From contig NZ_BDCD01000032.1 of assembly GCF_001613325.1 (NCBI RefSeq), forward strand, positions 1 through 64,000: a DNA stretch of 64,000 nucleotides, written 5' to 3'. This stretch comes from Nocardia yamanashiensis NBRC 100130. GTDB lineage: Bacteria > Actinomycetota > Actinomycetes > Mycobacteriales > Mycobacteriaceae. The notes below the pieces were generated by a model. The model was not told where the DNA came from. It made no database searches and worked only from the letters and a program-made list of their open reading frames with translations. This document shows, in pieces, positions 32,691 through 39,900 of the stretch (positions within the stretch are counted from its first letter, which is position 1; every line of letters begins with the position of its first letter). The position numbers were made by a program, and so were the translations under genes.

Positions 32691-33509
32691 ATGACGGCAA
32701 CGGTCCCGATCGGGGAGTTCTCCAAGCTCAGCCATCTGAGCGTGAAGGCGCTGCGGTACTACCACGAGATCGAACTACTGGAACCGGTGCGGATCGATCC
32801 CGGCTCCGGGTACCGCTTCTATTCGACCGATCAGGTGGACCAGGCGCATCTGATCCGGCGGTTGCGCGAGCTGAACATGCCGGTGCCGGAGATCCGCGAG
32901 GTGCTCTCGGCGCCGGATCGCGCGAGCCGGGACGCGGCGCTGCGGGCGCATCTGGAGCGGATGGAAGCCGAGCTGCAGCGCACCCGCGATGTGGTGGCCT
33001 CGCTGCGCACGCTGCTGCTGCCGCCCGCGGAGATCACGGTCCAGGTCGAATATCGTTCCGTCCCAAGCTTTCCCGCCCTGTCGGTCGCCGAAGTGGTACT
33101 GCGGGAGGTGATCGGCGACTGGTGCGACGAGCAGTTCCCGCCGCTCTACATCTCCCTGGAGGGCCTCGGCATCCAGCCCGCGGGACCCGGCGGCGCGACC
33201 TACTCCCCCGAGTTCTTCGAGGAGGACAAGGGCGAGGTGATGGCCTTCGTGCCGATCGACCCGGCGGACCGGGAACGCGCGGCGACGCTCGGCACGGTCG
33301 TCGATCTACCGGCCCGCCGGTTCGCGGTGGCCACCCATGTCGGGCCGTTCACCGATTTCGACATCACCTACGGCGCGCTGGGCACCTTCGTCGCCGAACA
33401 CGACACCGCACTCGCGGAACCCATTCGCGAGCTCTACCTAGCCGGTCCGGGGGACGTCGTGCCCTCGGACTACATCACCGAAATCTGCTGGCCCATCGGC
33501 CGGCTCTGA
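32691..33509 (+). CDS. MerR family regulator with GyrI-like effector domain
   Basis: A 272-residue regulator. The N-terminal MerR HTH is clear: IGEFSKLSHLSVKALRYYHE and LLEPVRIDPGSGYRFYSTDQ, then the coiled-coil dimer helix around residues 75-115. The C-terminal 150 residues form a GyrI-like (BmrR-type) ligand-binding domain, usually specific for hydrophobic cationic drugs. Its own promoter has the 19-base spacer expected for MerR control. It is followed after 15 bases by a VOC protein, a plausible drug-binding partner. Confidence 0.9.
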   Translation: MTATVPIGEFSKLSHLSVKALRYYHEIELLEPVRIDPGSGYRFYSTDQVDQAHLIRRLRELNMPVPEIREVLSAPDRASRDAALRAHLERMEAELQRTRDVVASLRTLLLPPAEITVQVEYRSVPSFPALSVAEVVLREVIGDWCDEQFPPLYISLEGLGIQPAGPGGATYSPEFFEEDKGEVMAFVPIDPADRERAATLGTVVDLPARRFAVATHVGPFTDFDITYGALGTFVAEHDTALAEPIRELYLAGPGDVVPSDYITEICWPIGRL

Positions 33510-33524
33510 ACAGGAGACATCGAT

Positions 33525-33875
33525 ATGTCCGTGAAACTCGCCAATATCACCTTCGACTGCGCGAACGCCGCCGAGCTGGCCGGGTTCTACGCCCAGCTGC
33601 TCGACCTTGCCGTCGACCCGGACGCCAACGAGCATTTCGCCACCGTCGGCCAGACCTCGGGTCACGCGCCGACGCTCATGTTCATCCACGTCCCGGACAA
33701 GACACCCGGCAAGAATGTGGTGCACCTGGATCTGGCGTCGGACGATCAGCCCGCCGGAATCGAGCGCGCGATCGCGCTGGGCGCCAAGCACATCGCCGAT
33801 TTCGACGAGTACGGCATCAAATGGGCGACGCTGGCCGATCCCGAAGGGAATCTGTTCGATATCGCCGCCCACTGA
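33525..33875 (+). CDS. VOC superfamily protein (glyoxalase/bleomycin-resistance type)
   Basis: A 116-residue vicinal-oxygen-chelate protein with two beta-alpha-beta-beta-beta repeats. Visible pieces are LANITFDCANAAELAGFYAQLL, KNVVHLDLASDD and the closing WATLADPEGNLFDIA. These are metalloenzymes or drug-sequestering proteins; the ligand is unknown. The AGGAGA ribosome site and 15-base gap tie it to the MerR gene, suggesting ligand-induced expression. Confidence 0.88.
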   Translation: MSVKLANITFDCANAAELAGFYAQLLDLAVDPDANEHFATVGQTSGHAPTLMFIHVPDKTPGKNVVHLDLASDDQPAGIERAIALGAKHIADFDEYGIKWATLADPEGNLFDIAAH

Positions 33876-33884
33876 CGACCGGGA

Positions 33885-34322
33885 TTACGCGAGTTCGCGC
33901 TTCAGGTTCTCCAGCACCTCGGCCTGGATCTTCTTCAGGCCGAGGGGGGCGAAGATGCCTTCGAAGATGCCGCCGATACCGCCGGCGCCCTTCCAGCTGG
34001 TGCGCACGGTGACCAGCGAGCCACTGCCGGAGGGGGTCACGGTCCAGGTGGTGACCATGGAGGAGTTCGAATCCCGTTCCGTCACCATGGAATCGGAGAC
34101 CGAGATGGTGGCGTGCACATTGCGGGACCGCTTCTCGGTGGCCTGCAGCGTCCAGTCGGCGACGGTGCCGGCGCCCTTGCCGCCCTCGACCACCTTGTAG
34201 TCGCGGTAGTGCGAGGACAGGATGCGCGGCCGCACCGTCTCGTAGTCCGCGAGAGCGTCCAGAGTCCGCTTCGGATCGGCCGTCACGACGATCGAACTGG
34301 AGGCGCTGACCTGTCCCACCAT
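33885..34322 (-). CDS. SRPBCC family protein (Rv3718c-like)
   Basis: A 145-residue helix-grip protein. It begins with VSASSSIVVTADPKRTLDALADYETVRP, typical of SRPBCC N-terminal strand and helix. The middle has WTLQATEKRSRNVHATISV and WTVTPSGSGSLVTVRT. It is probably a lipid- or small-molecule-binding protein of unknown ligand. In M. tuberculosis an SRPBCC gene (Rv3718c) occupies the equivalent place between ybaB and the FAD oxidoreductase gene, which supports orthology. It marks the left edge of the accessory island. Confidence 0.8.
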   Translation of the reverse strand: MVGQVSASSSIVVTADPKRTLDALADYETVRPRILSSHYRDYKVVEGGKGAGTVADWTLQATEKRSRNVHATISVSDSMVTERDSNSSMVTTWTVTPSGSGSLVTVRTSWKGAGGIGGIFEGIFAPLGLKKIQAEVLENLKRELA

Positions 34323-34514
34323 GTGCTCCTTACTGATTGCACGGATTGCCCGGCTGTACCCTGCTGCCGCCCGGTTATGCTACGCCCGATTCCGCCCCGG
34401 CCGGGTTCCCGCGGGTACCCACGGCGAACCTTCAAGCCGGGCAATCCCTTCGGAATCGGGCGTCGGCCGAGGTAGCGGGCCTATCCTGGGGGTGGCACCG
34501 AGGGGGAGGCGCGG

Positions 34515-35432
34515 ATGATGAAACGCATCGCGAAGTGGTTGCGCGCCAATCTGGACGGGGCCGTGGTGCTGGGCATCGCATTCACGGCGGTGGCGATCCA
34601 GGCGATCGATATCTTCGGGGACGCCATCTCTCAAGAGCTGGCCGCCGGCTTCGTGGGGGCGGCGACCTTGGCGGTGCTGGGCCTGCTGGCCATGATGCTG
34701 TTGCGCGATCGGCAGGAAATGGCGCGCGCGGTGCGCGATACGACGGCCGTGCGATTGCTGTACGGATCGGAGATCGGGCAGCAGCACACGCTGTCCCGCC
34801 GCGACACCGACCAATGGGTATGCAAGGGCGGCACCGGGTCCTATCTGCGGGCGGTCACGCTGCCCATGCTGCTGGAGAAGGCGCGCCGGGAACAGCGGAC
34901 GCTGCGGATGCAGATCGAGATTCTGGATCCCGGCAATGTGCCGCTGTGCCAGGCCGACGCGCAGTACCGGACCTCGCTGCAACCCCAGGGTGATGCGGCC
35001 GGACGCCCGTGGACCGCCGAGCGGATTCGCAAGCAGTGCTATGCGACCGTGCTCGCGGCGTACTGGCACGGGCAGCAGTCGGAATTCCTGACCATCGATC
35101 TGGCGGTGTCGGCGGGTACCACCACATTTCGCTGGGACCTGTCGGCCAGCGGGGTCATCATGACGCAACGGAATCCGACCACGCCGGCGCTGTTCTTCGA
35201 GCGCGGCAAGCCGCACTATCAGGACTTCACCAGGGAGCTGGCGGTGAGTTTCCGACAGGCGCGCCAGATTCCGCTCGGCTATCGCGGGGATCTGACGCCG
35301 CCTGCCGAGCCGAGCCTGGAGCAGGTGCGGCGGCTGTTCACGCACTTGAGCCTGCCGCTGCCGGCCACCTATACCGATCGGGATGTGAGCGAGATCGTCC
35401 GGTACGCGCTGCGCCCGGAGAATCCGTTCTGA
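34515..35432 (+). CDS. Membrane-anchored hypothetical protein with cytosolic domain
   Basis: A 305-residue protein. Two hydrophobic segments (about residues 15-33 and 42-62) are followed by a basic cytosolic turn and a soluble domain of about 230 residues. The soluble part has alternating alpha/beta segments including YLRAVTLPMLLEKARREQRTLRMQIEILDP and TTFRWDLSASGVIMT, somewhat like a phospholipase-D-type fold but without visible HKD motifs. I do not recognise a family. A GGGGGAGG ribosome site precedes the ATG pair at 34515 and 34518. It opens the accessory island that contains the TIR-NACHT protein, so a defence or stress role is possible but unproven. Confidence 0.7.
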   Translation: MMKRIAKWLRANLDGAVVLGIAFTAVAIQAIDIFGDAISQELAAGFVGAATLAVLGLLAMMLLRDRQEMARAVRDTTAVRLLYGSEIGQQHTLSRRDTDQWVCKGGTGSYLRAVTLPMLLEKARREQRTLRMQIEILDPGNVPLCQADAQYRTSLQPQGDAAGRPWTAERIRKQCYATVLAAYWHGQQSEFLTIDLAVSAGTTTFRWDLSASGVIMTQRNPTTPALFFERGKPHYQDFTRELAVSFRQARQIPLGYRGDLTPPAEPSLEQVRRLFTHLSLPLPATYTDRDVSEIVRYALRPENPF

Positions 35433-35436
35433 GCGG

Positions 35437-36786
35437 CTAACCGGTCAGCAGCAGCCCGCCGACCGCCGCCGCGGTCGCCGTGACGGCCAGCACCGCTCCG
35501 GTCAGCACGAAGCGCCGCATAGGAATCCGGACGGCGTGAGTGCGGCAGAACTCCAGGCACAGCAGCGTGGCCAGGGAAGCCCAGGGCGTGATCACCGGCC
35601 CGACATTGGTGCCGATCAGCAAGGCCAGCAATTGGTTTCGCTCGCCCGCTGGGATCACCGCCTCGCCCGCCGTGTACGCGGGCAGGTTGTTCACCAGATT
35701 CGACAGCCCCGCCCCCGCCGCCGCTGCCCGGATTGCGCCGCCCACCCCGGAGTCGTCTCCGATGAGCCCGTGCATCAGCTCCGAGAGCCCGTACCGGCTC
35801 AGCGTGGGGACCACCAGGAACAGCCCCGCCACGAAAACCAGCAGCTGCCAGGGGATCAGCGACCAGCGCAGCGCGGAACGGTCGAAGACCGCGAACGCCC
35901 CCAATGCGATCACCGCCGCGCCGGTCGCCGCCAGCCCGATACTGTCGCCGACGAACGGGATCGCCAGCACGAACAGCACGCACGCCCCCGCCGTCGTGTA
36001 CATGAGAATCCGTTCCCGCGCATCCGCCGGGCGTACCGGCTCCGGCACCACGTACCGCTCCGCCCCGCGCTCGGTCCGCCGCCAGTACCACCACCACAGG
36101 CACACCATGGTGACGAGCACCGAAAACGCCTGCGGCAGCCACATTCTCGCCGCGAACCCGGTGGCGTCCAGCGCGACCCGATCGGCCGCCAGCAGGTTGG
36201 TCAGGTTCGACACCGGCAGCAGCAGACTCGCGGTATTGGCCAGCCACAGCGTCGTCATGGCCAGCGGCACCGGCGCGATCCGCGCCGGAATCGCCAGCGC
36301 CAGCATGACCGGCGTCAGCAGCACCGCGGTCGTATCCAGATTCAGCACCGTCGTCGTAGTGGCCGCGAACAGCACACACAACAGGAACAGCGCTGCGTAA
36401 TTCCCGCCCGCGATGATGGCCAGCCGATGCGCGATCACATCGAACACCTTGGCCCGCCTGGTCAGCTCGGCGAGCACGATCACGCTCGCCAGGAACAACA
36501 GCAACGGCGCGATCCGCCGCATATTGTCGGCCGCTTCCGCACGCGGCAGCAGACCGGTGGCGACACACAGCAATCCGATCGCGAGCAGGCCCAGCCGGAT
36601 GCCGTCGAGCAGGCTCAGCCGCGTGCGCAGGCTGCGGAGCCAGTCGCGAAAGGCGCGGCCCGGGCGGGTGCCGGCGGGTCGGGCCGGCCGGTCACGACGG
36701 ATACCGGACGGGCGGGAGCGAGCCGGGCGATCATGGGCAGGCGAAGGCGCGCCTTCGGGCCCGGGGCCCGGTGGATCCGATTCCAT
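35437..36786 (-). CDS. SLC13/ArsB-type ion transporter
   Basis: A 449-residue membrane protein with about eleven predicted helices after a 50-residue Arg/Pro-rich cytosolic tail. Diagnostic features are TTTTVLNLDTTAVLLTPVMLALA, LANTASLLLPVSNLTNLL and a second repeat with NLVNNLPAYTAGEAV and LIGTNVGPVITPWASLATLL. These are the two substrate-binding hairpins of the IT superfamily (arsenite, citrate, dicarboxylate). The substrate cannot be assigned. No arsenic genes are nearby. It is convergent with the membrane protein gene and divergent from the giant TIR protein. The ATG at 36786 is preferred to an upstream start. Confidence 0.85.
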   Translation of the reverse strand: MESDPPGPGPEGAPSPAHDRPARSRPSGIRRDRPARPAGTRPGRAFRDWLRSLRTRLSLLDGIRLGLLAIGLLCVATGLLPRAEAADNMRRIAPLLLFLASVIVLAELTRRAKVFDVIAHRLAIIAGGNYAALFLLCVLFAATTTTVLNLDTTAVLLTPVMLALAIPARIAPVPLAMTTLWLANTASLLLPVSNLTNLLAADRVALDATGFAARMWLPQAFSVLVTMVCLWWWYWRRTERGAERYVVPEPVRPADARERILMYTTAGACVLFVLAIPFVGDSIGLAATGAAVIALGAFAVFDRSALRWSLIPWQLLVFVAGLFLVVPTLSRYGLSELMHGLIGDDSGVGGAIRAAAAGAGLSNLVNNLPAYTAGEAVIPAGERNQLLALLIGTNVGPVITPWASLATLLCLEFCRTHAVRIPMRRFVLTGAVLAVTATAAAVGGLLLTG

Positions 36787-36905
36787 CCGTCCTCGCACAG
36801 TCGGTCATCTCAGGGGGATCTAGCGCGCGACCCAGACCACATCGTGTCCGGTCCGATCCTATTCAGTTGCCCCCGATAAGTATTCCGCAGAGTAATACTG
36901 GTGCG

Positions 36906-39900
36906 GTGAGTTCGACGGGAGGGCGGCCCGGAGAGTTCTTCATCAGCTACTCGCCGGCCGACGAACGGTGGGCGACCTGGCTGGCGTGGGAGCTGGAGAC
37001 GGCCGGGGCGGGATATCGGACACTGCTGCAGTCCTGGGACTTCGCGCCGGGGGCGGATTTCGACGATTTCGCCTATCGCGGGGTGCGGGAAGCAGCGGCG
37101 GTACTGGTGGTGTGGTCGCCGAACTATGTGGCGGCGCGGCACACCAATCCGGAATGGCGGGCGGCGCTGGACACCGACCCGGGCAAGCTGCTGGCGGTGC
37201 GGGTGACGGAGTGCTCGCTGGAGGCGCTGCCGGCGGGCGTCGACTGCCTGGATCTGGTGCAGGTGAGCGATGGCGCGGCCGCGCGCGAACAGGTGCTGGA
37301 GTGGGTGGCGCACTTGCCGGGCGGGCGGAGCGGGCCAGGATTCCCGGTGCGGCGCAGCGGCTTCGGGCATTTCGAAGAGCCGGCGGGGACGGGGCGGAAG
37401 CGTCCACCGACCGCGCCGGCGTTCCCGGGCGGGGGCGCGCCGGACCAGCGGCGCACCGGGGTTTCGATACTGCACGTCGCGGGTCCGCGCTTCGGGCGGG
37501 CCGGGACGCTCGATGCCGCCGCGCACGATCCGGAGACGCTGCAATCGCAGATCCGGGGCGCGGTCGGCGAACTCGCGGACCGGCAGGTGCCCGCCCCGGA
37601 TCTGCTGGTGGTCAGCGGCGATCTCACCGAATCGGCGAACCTCACCGAATTCCAGAGCGCCGCAACATTTCTGCGCGGACTGCGCGTGCTGCTCAAGCTG
37701 GAGCCGGGCCGGGTCGTGGTGGTGCCGGGCAATCACGACGTGTCGAAACCGCTGTGCCATTCGTACATGCTGGAATGCGAGGCCAACAATCGCCGCCCGC
37801 AACCGCCGTACTATCGCAAGCTCGAACTGTACGAGCGCATGTTCACCGAGGTCTTCCGGGGCATGGACGATCTGGTGTTCGGCAGCACCCAGCCGTGGAC
37901 GCTGTTCCCGATTCCCGAGCTGCGCATGGTCGTGGCCGGACTGAATTCGACGCTGGCCGCGACGCATCTGGCGGACGACGATTACGGCTTCCTCGGCGAT
38001 CCACAGGCCCTGTGGTTCGCCGAGCAGCTGCGGGAATTCGAGCGGCAGGGGTGGTTCCGGCTCGGCGTGCTGCGCCACGACCCGCTGCCGGACACCGGCA
38101 CCTCGCCGTGGCATCCGGAACTGCTGCGCGATACCGCCGCCGCGTTCCGGCATCTCGCGCCGCGACTGAACCTGCTGCTGCACGGGCCCGGACCGGGCGG
38201 CGTGCACGCGGGCACGCTGGGCGACGCGCTGCCGGTGCTGCCCGCCGCCGGACCCGGGCGGGCCGAGATCATCCACGTGACCGCGACCGGATTGACCCGG
38301 TATCCGTGCGAGAACGGCACGGGCGGAACGGTTTCCATCGAGCGCACCTGGCGGCATGCCGCGGAGACGCTACCGAGCAGCCGGCCGGTCGTCGAGCTCC
38401 GGAAAGCGCCTGCCCCCGAACTGCCCGCGGCTCCGGCGTTGCGGCCCATCGATCTGCTGCTGGACCGGATCGAGGAGGTGTGCCGGGTGCGGTATCCGGG
38501 GGCCAAGCTCCGGCGCATTCCGGCCGGGCTGCCGTGCCTGCTGATCACGGCCAAGCGCGGAGAAGTGGTGGATCAGTGGCGGATCGGGGTGCACGACGGC
38601 GAGGTGACCTGGCCGATCGTCGAGGAATTCCTGAACCAGGATCCGGAGCCGGGTTCCGAACTCGTCTACAGCGGCCGCGCGCCCGACCGGCGCTTGCGGG
38701 AACGCGCGGGGCTGCGGGGCGTGCTGGTGCGCAGTTTCATCGATTTCCAGGGACTGGTCGATCTCGGCGAATACCTGCGCAACCAGACCGTGCGACTGCG
38801 GGAAGAGCCGCGCTACGCCTCCACCCTGTACGTGCCGCAACGCTTCCGGATCCTGGAGCGCGGCAGCCGCGAGATCCGCGCGGACCTGATCGACGAACTG
38901 CTGAATCAGGTGACCGCCGACGACGGCCGGTTCGTGCTGCTGCTCGGCGATTTCGGGCGCGGCAAATCGTTCGCGTTGCGCGAGCTGGCGTTACGGATCA
39001 GCGCCCGCGAACCCACCCTGGTTCCGCTGTTCATCGAACTGCGCACCCTCGACCGCACCCGCACGGTGGAAACCCTGATCGCCGCGCACCTGGCCAATCA
39101 CGGCGAGGACCGCATCGATCTGGCGGCCCTGAACTACATGCTCGAACAGGGTCGCGTGGTGCTGCTGTTCGACGGCTTCGACGAACTGGTGTCCCGGCTC
39201 AGCTACGAGAGCGCCGCCGACCACATGGACACCCTGCTGCAAGCCGCCGTCGGCAAGGCCAAAGTCGTGGTGGCCGCCCGCACCCAGCACTTCCGCTCCC
39301 GCGACCAGGTCTCCATCGCCCTCGGCGAACGCCTGCGCACCCGCTCGGACCGCACCCTGATCAGCATCGAGGATTTCACCGACGACCAGGTCCGCGACTT
39401 CCTCGGCAATCGCTACCCCGATGCCGAATCGGCCGCCGCGAACCGTATGCGCCTGCTGCACCGCATCCCCGCCCTGCTCGCCCTGGCCCGCAACCCGCGC
39501 ATGCTCAGCTTCATCGCCGAACTCGACGAGCACCGCCTGCGCGGCGTGGCCGACGCGGGCGAACTCATCGGCCCGACCATGCTCTACGAAGCCCTCCTGG
39601 ATACTTGGCTGCGCTACGAGATCAGCCGAGCGCCCGCCGGACCCGACGGCCGCAGCGAACTACGCCTCGACGAACTACGCACGGCCGTAACCCTTTTCGC
39701 CCTCCGCGTCTGGAACTCCGGCGAACCCGACCTCGGCCTGGCGGACCTGGGCCCCGGGGACTTGAACGAGGTCGCCCAGCTCGTGGCCGAACGGTTCGGC
39801 ACCGCCCGCCATCTCGGCGTCGCACAACTCGCCCACTATCTCGGAGCCCGCAGCCTCGTCGTCCGCACCGAAGACAACCGCTTCGCCCTCATCCACCCGT

